From contig NC_135559.1 of NCBI RefSeq assembly GCF_964340395.1, positions 5,876,001 to 5,940,000 on the forward strand: 64,000 bases of DNA. Direction: 5' to 3'. Shown here one piece after another: positions 22,729-34,955 of this stretch. The stretch is from Glandiceps talaboti. Taxonomy: Eukaryota; Hemichordata; Enteropneusta; Spengelidae. The stretch's first letter is position 1. Each line of letters starts with the position of its first letter. A program made the position numbers and the translations under genes. The notes under the pieces were generated by a model that had not been told where the DNA came from, did no database searches, and was given only the letters and a program-made list of their open reading frames with translations.

Positions 22729-25410
22729 GACGTTTTTTTATTCAGTTTGCAGACTTTGTTATGATAGCCATGAAGTGTTCAATTTCTTCCTTAAAGTTAT
22801 TCGATATCCTGACAAAGAAAAAAAAATCATTGATCAATGTTTGGCGAGTTTACATGACGATAATGCCGTCAGCCAACATGGTTTCTAACTAAACCACATC
22901 TGGTTAAAGTCCCTCAATCAGCACAAAAAGTTGTTCATCCAATCAGTGAACCCCAACTGTTAGAGTGACGCAAACAGTGTATAAGTAACATCCTGAGCTG
23001 ACAAATATACCATATTTGGAAATTACCTAACTGCCCCCCCCCCCCAATAAACACTAACTTTATGAGCCAGGGACTGTGTTATTGGTTAGAATTTTGTAAT
23101 GGTCCTTGACAGGGGATTAATTCCATCTAATCCTTGTGGCTCCACGGGTGGAAAGACGACACTAATGTGAAACATAGCGATGAATCATGAGCCTTTAAGT
23201 GTTAATAATGTTTCAGTAAAACACTCTGGCATGCACTAAACCCGCAAACTGTTGCTCTCTTTGGTTTGATTTGAAAACCAGGCATAAGCTTCCCCCAATT
23301 GAAAATGAAAATACAGTTCTGTTGACGAAATCAGGTTATTACAAACCGCCATTGTATTGGACAAGGAGCTGTTAATTATAAATTATACATTTAGAATATT
23401 TGAACTGCGTTGATTTAGGGTCAAACCAAACAATTGTGACGTCATATGATTAATACGTCAAGTTTCCATTATATTAATCAAAGCTATTCTGATTATGGCG
23501 TCATTGAGATACATGCACTGAAACTACTTACGGAAAATTTCACAACTGGACCCGTGTAACAATGATAATACAATGCACCATGATTGCGATAAGACATGTA
23601 GGGTAATGATGATTAAACAGATAAACAGATAGTTACCCATTGTTTGGGATGACACGTTGATCAAAACATGACCATGTGTGTCAAACATCTGACCAAAGGA
23701 GGGAGGGGGGGGGGGCGCGAAGGGATGGGACGAAGGAGAGAGATGGATAAAGATGACAGGCGAATTTTAATATATTCACCCTTTATTACAGAAGTTGGTG
23801 TCAGGTATTCAAAATAATTAAGGTCGTAACCCAATAATCCTCGATACTATTAAAACAGGCCATCTCTGTAAATAAATGATCTTGGTATCTGTGTCAACTA
23901 AACGGTCACATGACTATTAGTAATCAAAATATCAATACGTTTGTTTTATACATTGTGTGAGTCTATCAGTCCTAGTATTACAATGATACTATTCTTGTAT
24001 ACAGTGTGAGGGGAATAGAAAGTACGTCTTTATTACTTGTACACCACATATTGTTGTAAAACTAGGTCTACAAACGTCATAATATAAACATCCTATAGTT
24101 TCATGTGAAATAACCAGAGAAAGAGGTCAACAAACCTAGAACCCAGATTTGACAAGAAAACACTTGACCCAGCAGCTATCTTAACTAATCTTTTAATCAC
24201 ACAAAACGTATTAATCCGAGGTTTGTATGCAATCACAAATCACGTGTCATATCTTGCATCGACAGTGCATTGATCTCGAAGGGCCTGCTGAATCGAGATA
24301 AAATAATGATCGCACAATACGTTGGCCGTTATATTTTTCAATCGGTCTATCGACGAGAAAAAGAATGAAAGAATGATCCATTAATCGTTATGGATCGAGG
24401 ACATTTTATTTCATTTTTATTTGTTTCCTTTCACATAGGTTGTTGTTGTTGTTGTTGTACCTTGATCTTGAGATTCGACGTCATACGTTTAGACTATTGG
24501 TATATTAAAACCATAACATTTGAACCCTGCCATGTCAATTGGAACCATCGGGCAAATATCCATCGGGGTCACTGGTACGTGGTGTACAACTACACCATTT
24601 ACCCCTTACTGTATTTCCCCCCCCCCATGTCCCAGAAAAGTAAACAATGGAAGTAAGCTTATATATGTGGAAGATAGAGGAATTCCTTACACCGCCATGC
24701 GTAGAAGATATACAGAGCTAGTTTATACATTACATCATGGTTCTATTATTGAGAAAATAGATCCATGATTATATATGTATTGTCACTGTGGTATGCGAGA
24801 ACCTGCAGCAGTTTAGTGATCGAATTCTAGTTTTTACACCTTCTTTATATCAGTTATTATATTGCGAGAACGTGTTGTAAGAATTCTAGGTAAATGATAA
24901 TATATATGGTATGGTAACTTAACGTATATATATATATATACCCACGCCAAATGTTAGTGCCAAAATGATAACATGGCCTTGTATATCCACAACAATGTAC
25001 AACACTAGTAAAACGTACAGTCACACGCCTTGTTGTAACATATCAATAATTGTAATACTCACCTTAAACTTTGTGTGCTTGCTGTGCCTCTCTCAGGTAG
25101 TATCTGTATATATAATATATGTGTATACTTTGGTTCTTGCCTACATCTATATCTGTATCTAGAAATCCACGACCTAGTGCCAAAGTCGAAGAGTCGCTAT
25201 CTAATAAGCGGTTTGTCCTAAATTGTTCTGTTGTTATCATGGCGAAGGTTCGTTTTAGTCAATTATTAATTCAACAGGGTTAAAGTTTGTTTGTTGAAAC
25301 ATACTACGTACAGGTGATATAGAAAAGTACGACCACAGAGGGCGGTGCACAATAAAAGTTTCTCGCCCTGCAGACAATAAGTTCAACGCACTTTTTGCGT
25401 CGAAGGATGG
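22729..25410. other. Upstream region of sialyltransferase A
   Basis: The first part should hold the 5' UTR and promoter of gene A, but no TATA box or initiator is clear. The remainder is AT-rich spacer with a C-run at 23035-23046, a G-run near 23706, and one copy of a direct repeat (22988-23110). No other gene is supported. Confidence 0.5.
22988..23110 (+). repeat. About 115-bp direct repeat, copy 1
   Basis: ATCCTGAGCTGACAAATATA ... CAATAAACACTAACTTTATG ... GGGACTGTGTTATTGGTTAG recurs almost unchanged at 26680-26790. This copy differs mainly by a C-run insertion. It lies upstream of sialyltransferase A, and the second copy lies downstream of B, both in plus orientation. Confidence 0.88.
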
Positions 25411-25487
25411 CGAGAGAGAGAGAGAGAGAGAGAGAGTGACTGACAGACAGACATACATGTACATACATACATACATACATACATACA

Positions 25488-25521
<34 letters not shown>

Positions 25522-25652
25522 CATACGTACGTACGTACGTACGTACGTACGTACGTACGTACATACATACATACATACATACATACATACATACATACAT
25601 ACATACATACATACATACATACATACATACATACATACATACATACATACAG
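25411..25652. repeat. (GA)n then (CATA)n with a central (CGTA)n block
   Basis: A GA run (25411-25436) is followed by CATA units from 25448, a switch to about nine CGTA units (25525-25560), then CATA units again to 25650. GTAC-containing units are self-complementary, so the centre is palindromic. Confidence 0.97.
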
Positions 25653-25670
25653 AGACAATGGGGTTCTTAA

Positions 25671-25880
25671 TTAGTTAACATATGTGGCATACTTGGACTC
25701 AGTGAGAAAACATATTCTGAAGCTACATGTAGTTGGTGAGGTATTCACGTAGTCATTCTCGCAAAGCAGAGCTGGTATTTCTTCTGTGACATTGCGACAT
25801 ATCACCTCTTGGTGGTACGTCTGATCGGACAGTGCCGTAAACGAGGCTGTGGTTTTCGACGATGGGTACTGGTAATACAT
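25671..25880 (-). CDS. Unassigned coding-like ORF, possible terminal exon
   Basis: Open frame of 69 codons from ATG at 25880 to TAA at 25671, open for only about nine more codons upstream before a stop. Third positions favour C and G (TCG, ACG, CTG, GTG), unlike the AT-rich surroundings, and four Cys are present ([20 protein letters not shown]). No signal peptide and no recognised domain. A possible acceptor (CTTCTCGAAG) precedes it. It lies between the two sialyltransferases on the same strand but shows no clear similarity to them. Confidence 0.25.
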   Translation of the reverse strand: MYYQYPSSKTTASFTALSDQTYHQEVICRNVTEEIPALLCENDYVNTSPTTCSFRICFLTESKYATYVN

Positions 25881-25907
25881 ACATGCACTTCGAGAAGACG
25901 TTTAACT

Positions 25908-27604
25908 GTAATTCGTTCGCACTCTTCAGCGGTAGATTTGGAAATTAAGACTTGTATTAGACTTATCTAATTGTAAAATTTCTGACATTTCCATTCAAAT
26001 GATTCAATCTATAATTTCAGTCGAAAAGTTGATTTGAGGTGCGTTAAAACATTTGGAAAAGGGGTCAACTTTTAAACATCATCGAATTTTTTTGTTTTTT
26101 TTCATCGTGATTCGATCGACATGATAACACTGTACCACACCTTTCATGATAACACATTTGGGAAATAATTTTGGCCGGGAAATAATTTAAAAAGTAAGAA
26201 ATCAAAATTAAAGAAAACAGAGTCTTTAAAACTGACGACTTTTATATTCAAATTATAGAATTTACATTTATTAAACGTCAAAGACCTAACAATACAGTTT
26301 GATGACGTCATATTCTTATAATTACAGAACACACACACACAACTACACTTCTTATAAAAACCGGCACTGGAGTAAACCAGATTGTATATGCACGAACAAA
26401 CACTAAATAGTTCTTTACATACAAAAATATGTCATTGCCACATTAAATGCTGATTGTCCAAGTTTTTTTTTCAAATAGAAAATCTCCGTAAATGAACGAT
26501 CTTAGATCTTAACTTATGTTGTCAAAGTACGTGGCATGGGATAACGCACTCATATATATTTGTATATATTTGTAGTAAGCTGATTTGCCGTCTTAGACTG
26601 ACAGAGCACATGGTGCTGAAATATGTAGTATCTATACATCTAAATGATGGTATACGTAAGTTGAGTCAATCTGAACATAATCCTGAGCTGACAAATATAT
26701 CATATTTGGACATTACATTACTGCCCCAATAAACACTAACTTTATGAGGGACTGTGTTATTGGTTAGAAATTTGTAATTGATTGACAAAGACATGATGTT
26801 AATGACTGTGTGGGTGGCTGTGGATGAATTTTGAATTTCATCTCATGCATCCCAGGACTTCTAGAGTAAGGACTTTGACTATACTGTGAGTGGAGGTGTA
26901 AATGGTAACGATACTGTATAGGAACTAGACTACAGTCACTTGTGAGCTTATATTCTGTTAGGGTGTTTTATAGCAAAATAATGGCGTTATTATATTAGGT
27001 GTTTACGAATACTCGTCATCGGTGTTTGCCCTTTAATACACAAACATCATGATTTTGTAATATGACCATCCCTGAATAAAATAGAACAGAATATTAGCCC
27101 ACAAACGACTGTACATACAACTTTTGATACTTTGTTCTGGTGGCCCCATTTCATGATTTCCAATAATGCCTTGCTATTGAAATGAGAGTGCCCTCAACGA
27201 CCGCACATGACCATCCGATTGACAGAACAGTCCATGAGGTACCGGTGATTGTTTATAGACACTAAACACTACCGTAGCGTTAGCACTACTTATTGCACAA
27301 ACAACAACATAAAATCGTAAACGAACTAGAAATAACATTTGTTAAAAACAGACAAAGATCGATAAACCTACATAAAACTGTGGTTTTTTTTCTGTTGTTT
27401 GCTGGTTATGTTTCACTCGGACTGCTTCATAGCAGTCACAATTATGAACCCCAACCCAAAAATGTCGATTTCTCAATAAAAAAGATTCCGCGGCACCCAC
27501 ATTAAATAAAATATTAAAATACACAACCAGAAAGACGAAGATTCAGCATTTCTCTTTAGCCAAAAATATATGTAAATGTCGTAATCGGTGACGTGAGGAT
27601 GACG
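25908..27604. other. Spacer downstream of sialyltransferase B
   Basis: AT-rich sequence with no supported gene. It contains the second copy of the direct repeat (26680-26790). The 3' UTR of gene B should begin at its right end; no canonical minus-strand AATAAA close to the stop was found. Confidence 0.5.
26680..26790 (+). repeat. About 115-bp direct repeat, copy 2
   Basis: Matches the copy at 22988-23110 nearly base for base, without the C-run, and both copies end in TTGACA after GGTTAGAA-TTTGTAAT. Whether it is a dispersed element or was carried along by the sialyltransferase duplication is open. Confidence 0.88.
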
Positions 27605-30029
27605 TCAAAGGTGACGAACCGGAGCACGCCGAACAGGAATAGGACGGCGAATTGGAGGACGACGATACACTGGACGGCGACCTGGAGGATTCCTCGGTTG
27701 CCTTGACGGGATATTTTTAATATGTTCACACGTAACATTACGGTATCCTTTAAGAGTTATTTTTCCATGCTTGGCAATGTCAGTTTTGGGACCTATATTC
27801 ATCAAGCGTGCTATGGCGCGTTCTTCATCGATTGGGTGCCACGTTGCTGAAGAGCACCTTAGTTTACCCTTCTTTGTTCTCATGTGTAGCATATCATCAT
27901 AGTAATGACATGCAGGCGTTCCTTCGGTAACAAAGCCATACACGTCCACTTTGTCACATAAATGCATCATTGCCATGATCCCTACAGTTCAGAAAAAAAT
28001 GAGAAGAAATAAATGAAAAGATTAAAAAAAAGAAAGACATATATAGATTATGTACTAGGTTAGAAGTTTTAAAACCGTTAGGGATGTACACAAAATATAT
28101 CAGACAGCAGGCATACGAATGCTTTGTATTTTATTTACATGTTTACACTGTTTATTCATTAATTTTAAGCTGGTTATTTTTTGTGGGGAGGGTGTGGGTG
28201 TGGGGGGGGGGTTGCATTATATACTGTTAATAAGGTGATTCGATTGCAATATACTGTTGTTGAACATTCCATTTCCTTACTGCATTTGAACACTATTGAT
28301 GGGGGGGGGGGGGGGTATCACAAAGAACTTGCATCTCAATATACATATTCAAAATAGACATGGTAAGAGATTGGCCAATCTCAATACATTTTAATTTTTT
28401 TCAGACCTGTGAAATTCGTCGGTGACAGTTGAACCATAGACCTTCCACGGGGTCTATGGTTGATGAACACAGTAAAATCTGACTGTGCAGCCTCGTCTTC
28501 GTGAAACAACGGCATCGTAGTAATAAAACACAAGCCACTTTGCGGTGTCGTCGTAAAACAACAGACCTGTTTGCAACATTGTCGTAAACCATAGTCCTCT
28601 TAGCTGCAACTGTACACCACGTTCCGTTGCGTCAGAAGAAAATGTCTTGTGTGAGTGGGAGAAAAGAGTAACACTGAACATCGATTCCACTTACCTACAA
28701 AGCCTGAGGAAAGTGAACTTTTCTTCAATGCTTTAGGCGTATTTTCTTGAATGATGTCCCAGGCCCGCCATAAAGGATTGGGGTTAATGAGATAGGTACG
28801 ACTTCTTGAGTGTGTAAGCTGCCATTCTATGTATTTGGAGAAAAATCGTTGGCCTGTCCTGTCGTTATACCACTAATAAGAAGAGAAATAAATACAATAA
28901 GGATTCACTATCATCGTAACGGATATAGTACTGTAATAGATTTATATCGTCCAACAACACTGTATAAAGTTCGGATAAAAATGGGACATGGCATCACTGA
29001 ACAGCGCCATCTACGTCTGATTTGGAAAATATACATGGTGAAAACAGTCACAGTAACGACTGTTATTTTTAAAGATAGGAAAATGAAAGAAGAGTCCGAT
29101 GTAAGCAGAAGTCAGTAACATATACACATTCGATGGAGAAAAATAACACATGACCAAACATACTATGTAACTATAACATAACTAGTATAAGAACACAACA
29201 TATACAAAAACGCATAAAGATCGAAAAAGTCATGCGTCTCTACTTACGCGATATAAATTTCCATTATATGGACCAGCTCGCCAAATAAGTAGTGTAACGT
29301 CAGGGTCGGTGTAAATAGCATCTGTATTACTACCGTTGAAGTCACTGAGTACTTGGGAATTTACCAAACGAATTGTCGTTTTTGTGCCTACGTCATTTTC
29401 GAAACCTTTCACTGGTGCATTGTTGAAGCGGAGTACTGCATCATGGGAGTCTGAATTGAAACGACAGTGTTCGTATTAAAAGAGGGTGCGTAAAATCAGT
29501 GCGAACTGTATATCTACATGTAATTTGAATAAGGTCGGTAAAGATCAAAATTGGCAAATCTGAAGCGGTAAGCATTTTCATTCGAACGATATCAATTACT
29601 TACTGAATACAACAAAAGAGGGGCTGGGGCTGAGTTAAGAAGCATCACAAATGTTACCAGTAAAAAATTAAAGAGAAGTTTTTGGGAGTTTGTTATATGG
29701 TAAAGTTACTGTAAAAGACAGGCAAAATAAAAATGGTTGTCCGTGTGGGAGGTCACGTGTAAAATGTTGAGGGTGTTTATGATATTGAAGAATTAGCTGA
29801 TGAAGCTATTTAGTGTAAACTACAATAAAACAAACAGAACTGAGAACTACAGACACATTTCATGGAGTTACATTCTGATGAGGCAAATCACCCACCAACC
29901 TATCTACACATCCATAGCCACACTGTACTCCAAATCTCAATAGCCTTTCCATGCAATCGGGTTTGATGGATATTCAACACTGGAAGAACCCGAATTCGTC
30001 GTATGAACTTAAACAAGACCAGCAAATTT

Positions 30030-30076
<47 letters not shown>

Positions 30077-30953
30077 CGTTGTGACCGTTGTGTAGGTTGG
30101 GTTACAGGGTATTTGGTAGCTTTAGTAGTTGACGGGAGGACACACAATTAGTTGCATAATTTGTGGATGAAATCCCACTTTGCAAATAGTTATAATAGAA
30201 TGAACACCTACCGATTTCATCTCCCAAATTTGAGTTGTTCATAAAACTTCCACTGGATACAATGGCACAGCTGTTAAGTTTCTCTTGATAAAACGCTTTA
30301 GGGGACATGACGGGAAAATACTTTCCAATCCCAAATTCTTTAAACGGGGTAGTGTTATTCAAAATAGTATCGAAATTGGCTCTAGTCATGAACTGACACG
30401 ATAGATCCTTTCCGCTCAAAAAACCTCTAGTCCTTCGTTGTCCTCGAAAATATATACCGTTGCCATTGCCCTTTCTTCCCAATAACCTATTATCAAATTT
30501 TTTGTCGTATTTTTGAACAAAAAGTCTTATTTCTGATTTCTTCAAATTCGGAAGTTTAAACGACGTATTATTTGATTTTTTCCACGAAAAAACCCGGGGA
30601 TATTCTTCGTAATATCGGGGTGTTTTTGTTGTTTCTATCGTTAAGTTAGTCGTGGGCTTAGCACCGAATACACTTCCCACATTTTGGGTTAACGTTTTCA
30701 CAGCGTTAGATATTGGTTGTATTATCGTATTAAACGTCCGTGAAAAGAAGCCGTCAGACGAGTTGGTACTTGATTTGTTGCCGCCATTTGGTTGCAGCTC
30801 TTCCACAGTTCTGTGTACGCGATATTGAGTCAAACGTTGTGGATTGTAACGTAATGTCATCATGTAATACACGGGTGCAATGCAGAAAGTAAAACACACA
30901 ATCACGATGAAGAAAGATTTCTGTATACGATGTATTCTGGATCCGTCCCCCAT
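27605..30953 (-). CDS. ST6Gal-like alpha-2,6-sialyltransferase, paralogue B, with Arg/Pro tail (499 aa)
   Basis: Same predicted Golgi reaction and fold as paralogue A. Exons on the minus strand: 30953-30212, 29450-29248, 28872-28695, 27981-27605. Intron positions and phases (1, 0, 1) are identical to A, which shows tandem duplication. It starts with MGDGSRIHRIQK, then a membrane anchor at about residues 13-32. The stem is longer and rich in Ser, Thr and Asn (NKSSTNSS, NLTIET). Sialylmotif L is CAIVSSGSFMNNS at about residue 229, continuing DSHDAVLRFNNAP. Motif S is SSLSSGFVG then LCDKVDVYGF. Motif III is HYYD at about 400, and motif VS is HPIDEE at 423-428. The canonical C-terminus (GYRNVTC) is followed by a 40-residue extension with 11 Arg and 10 Pro (RRPPIRRPIPVRRAPV), absent from A and not part of the family's usual end. 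The frame is open through it and the stop is clear. All catalytic motifs look intact, so the enzyme is probably active. Confidence 0.95.
28432..28461. repeat. Perfect 11-bp hairpin in intron 3 of sialyltransferase B
   Basis: AACCATAGACC and GGTCTATGGTT flank an 8-base loop. It is short, and no function is implied. Confidence 0.6.
30031..30077. repeat. (TTG)n microsatellite
   Basis: About 15 TTG units in intron 1 of sialyltransferase B. The apparent poly-Cys frame is an artefact. Confidence 0.95.
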
Positions 30954-30984
30954 CTCCGATTACTTTCTTTTTTTCAGCATCCAC

Positions 30985-32430
<1,446 letters not shown>

Positions 32431-32437
32431 ATTCCCA

Positions 32438-33130
32438 TTGGATATGTTTGTGAAGAAACAAGCAATGAAATATCTTGTCCATTTAATGAATACGAAAAGC
32501 AACATATTACAAGAAGCTTTCAATTTCAACAAAGAAAACAAGACAAACTGGTACGAATCCACAACTTCTTATCTGCCTAATAACGATGTAAATCAATTAC
32601 AAGTTAACGAAATTAATAATTAAAGAATAAAAACCCAACTGATCAACATTGGACTTCAGTTACAAACAAGCTTCATCTCACAGTGGGAAAACAGTTTAAA
32701 TAACAGTGAGGAAAATGGAAATAATAACAGTAAACTTAGAACATACAAACCTCATTAAATCAGATTTTAAGCTTGAACCTTATCTAATAAAATTAAATAA
32801 TCCTGAACTAAGAGTAATAATCAGCAAATTTAGACTAAGCCACCACACGCTTGAAATTGACTGAAAAGGCCTTTGCAGCAAAATACCAACATAAAGTAAA
32901 TTATGTAAAATACGCAATTCAACACAAATAGAAGATGAAAAACACTTTGTTCTACAATGTCCCATTTATGATTTACACAGACAAGACCTATTTAATGAAG
33001 CTGATATATATATATAATTTTAGAAACTTACCAGAAGGACAAAAATTTAAAGAACAATGAGCAACACAAATCTAATTATTGCACTTGGCAATATACAAAG
33101 AGACCACCACCTACATTTAAAAAAAATGTA
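32438..33130 (+). mobile_element. Decayed 3' end of a non-LTR retrotransposon ORF2
   Basis: Conceptual translation in shifting frames gives the typical tail of LINE-type reverse transcriptase proteins. In order: KYLVHLMNTKSNI...NKTNWYEST, then QWENSLNNS and KLRTYK, then DFKLEPYLIKLNNPELRVII followed by SKFRLSHHTLEIE-like text, then EDEKHFVLQCPIYDLHRQDL. The last part is the HxxxCPxY segment of the zinc-binding region after the RT domain. In-frame stops (TAA at 32621) and at least one frameshift show it is dead. The catalytic RT core is not present, so this is a 5'-truncated copy as LINEs usually leave. It is much more AT-rich than neighbouring sequence. The clade cannot be assigned. Confidence 0.75.
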
Positions 33131-34400
33131 ATATATAATCAAATATACATTTCCATAAATCTGACTAATTACTATACATTGTTTCTCTCTTTCTTTACAT
33201 TGAATAGCTTTTGTAGTTCATTAGTTTTATTATGACAGACACTGTTTCTGCCTGAACCAAAATCATATATAGTAACAACGGACATGGGAATCATTTCACT
33301 GCGTTGCTAGTCGTTGTGATACTCGAACTGTATTATGTACAGGCTCGCAACGAAACGGCCATATACACATTGAGCTTGAAAGTTCGGCCGACACAGTATA
33401 CAGCGACTGTGCAGTGTGCGTATTATACCATAGACAATGGATGGCAGTTGTCTACTGCATATAACACTTTTGACTCGACAGAGGTGGTAATTTTGTTTCA
33501 TTGTAATGTGTCATAATTATGTAACACATATAGTTTTATAAATAAAAGAATGAATTTCACGCAAAAGAACCTTTTGTATGTTTGTTCAAAGATCGGAATA
33601 CAAATGTACCGGGGAGACAGCTGTGTTGACGTATCACACAACAATGCACTAGCGATGGCAAAGGAACTGTCTGAAGTAAATCGCTGTTTTGTTTATCGTT
33701 CATTGCAATGTCCCGAAAGGGTTGAACGGGCCAATTTTATAACTTTACCACTGTACAGTGAATCAAAATATGGAGCTTGGACGACAGCGTATGAATATAA
33801 CGTGGTGTGCTGTACGCCGGGGATGTACGTACGTGGCAGGGTGGAGCCGAAGACAATTGCACTTACAGCTACACGACTTTTGCAATTGAAACTCATGATC
33901 CAAAAAATCTGTTTCGGCACCATTTTGAATAGTATTCTGCCTTCTTTCCTTGTATATTTTTGTCCAGACGCGTTACATTATTTTCTGTTGATGCAGCATG
34001 TACTATGTGTATCATAACACGGAAAGTCGGGTTGACGTCATGCTCAGTTTAGATTGAGATGATCGACATACTGCCACTTCCAACGACATGGTGAAAAAGA
34101 ATGCTTTGTTACATGTAATCAATTCAAAATAATACGCAGATAATAGGCGGAAAAAACCCCAAAATTTACTTCTTTAAAAAAAAGATTTACAGGTTCGTTA
34201 TTATTTCGGGGGAGTTTGAATTTATTGTGTGATTTGGCACGCTCGGTATGTGTAACAGGGTGTACAGATTTTCAGCCTTCAATGCAAATGCCAAAACCAC
34301 GTAAAATAGGATGTCATTATTTCCGGGTTTACACATGAGGTAAAAGAAGGGTTTCGATTCCACCAAAAAGTATTACAAGAGAAATCGGCTAAAATATGGG
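33131..34400. other. Spacer with unassigned open frames
   Basis: A 155-codon plus-strand frame (33550-34017) and a 70-codon frame (33304-33516), the latter followed 25 bases later by AATAAA, are moderately GC-rich but resemble no family that I know. Opposite-strand frames overlap both. A perfect octamer ATGCAAAT sits at 34282-34289. Confidence 0.35.
33550..34017 (+). CDS. Unassigned 155-codon ORF
   Basis: ATG to TAA, the longest non-repeat frame outside the recognised genes. The first 100 codons have mixed composition with several Cys (DSCVDV, NRCFVY, LQCPER, VVCCTP). The end is hydrophobic (ILPSFLVYFC). No domain, signal peptide or homologue is recognised. It could be a chance frame or a decayed gene. 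Confidence 0.15.
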   Translation: MNFTQKNLLYVCSKIGIQMYRGDSCVDVSHNNALAMAKELSEVNRCFVYRSLQCPERVERANFITLPLYSESKYGAWTTAYEYNVVCCTPGMYVRGRVEPKTIALTATRLLQLKLMIQKICFGTILNSILPSFLVYFCPDALHYFLLMQHVLCVS

Positions 34401-34417
34401 CAATAATGTCATATGTG

Positions 34418-34427
34418 TTTATAAAAA
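34418..34427 (+). promoter_or_regulatory. TATA-like box upstream of the histone-type stem-loop
   Basis: TTTATAAAAA lies about 265 bases before the stem-loop at 34682, with a CAAT-like GGGCAATAAT 20 bases upstream and an octamer ATGCAAAT 130 bases upstream. Together they could make a small promoter. This is inferred from motifs only. Confidence 0.3.
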
Positions 34428-34460
34428 AGATCGCTTGCTAAGAAAACACTTGAGCTATAG

Positions 34461-34631
34461 ATCAACCCGGTACCCGACTACGTGAAGGTCATCGATCCAC
34501 GCTACTTACATAGGAAGCAGCAACTAATGCAGGCTGATGATGTTGCCATCAGTCGTAGGGAAGTGATGCCTAAATGCGTCACTTCGCAGGTACGGTCTCT
34601 TTATCCAAATTTACCCGGTGAGAGGTCATAG
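34461..34631 (+). pseudogene. Short ORF ending 50 nt before a histone-type 3' stem-loop
   Basis: Open frame of 56 codons between TAG (34458-34460) and TAG (34629-34631), with the first ATG at 34527. It includes DYVKVIDPRYLHRKQQLMQ and ends NLPGERS. The 50-nt gap from stop to stem-loop is normal for a replication-dependent histone mRNA. The MPK and final GERS segments faintly recall the histone H3 end (MPKDIQLARRIRGERA), but spacing and most residues differ. I cannot call it a histone. A rearranged or decayed histone gene end, or an unrelated gene using this 3' end, are both possible. Confidence 0.3.
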
Positions 34632-34681
34632 CTGGGCGTAAGCTCGGTCTAACCGAACGGCTGAAAAGCCACAAACCAAAC

Positions 34682-34717
34682 GGCCCTTTTCAGGGCCACC
34701 ACATCCTCCAAAAAGAG
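34682..34717 (+). terminator. Histone-mRNA-type 3' stem-loop with downstream element
   Basis: Stem GGCCCT (34682-34687), loop TTTC, stem AGGGCC (34692-34697). It has the typical 5' flank CCAAACG and 3' flank ACCACA. A purine-rich CAAAAAGAG at 34709-34717 sits at the distance expected for the U7-binding histone downstream element. In animals this signal forms the non-polyadenylated end of replication-dependent histone mRNAs through SLBP and U7 snRNP. No intact histone frame precedes it. Confidence 0.75.
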
Positions 34718-34721
34718 TGTA

Positions 34722-34882
34722 CCTTACCTAAACTACACGTTCATGTTTTGCGTATGTCGGTGTTGTCATTTGTTAGCAATTTTATTCGAATTTGAGATCA
34801 AAACACCTTTCTAATTGGTTTTCTACTGTATGTGTAAATGGTACTCCCATTACCAAAAAATAAAACCCAAACAGAAAGACAA

Positions 34883-34955
<73 letters not shown>

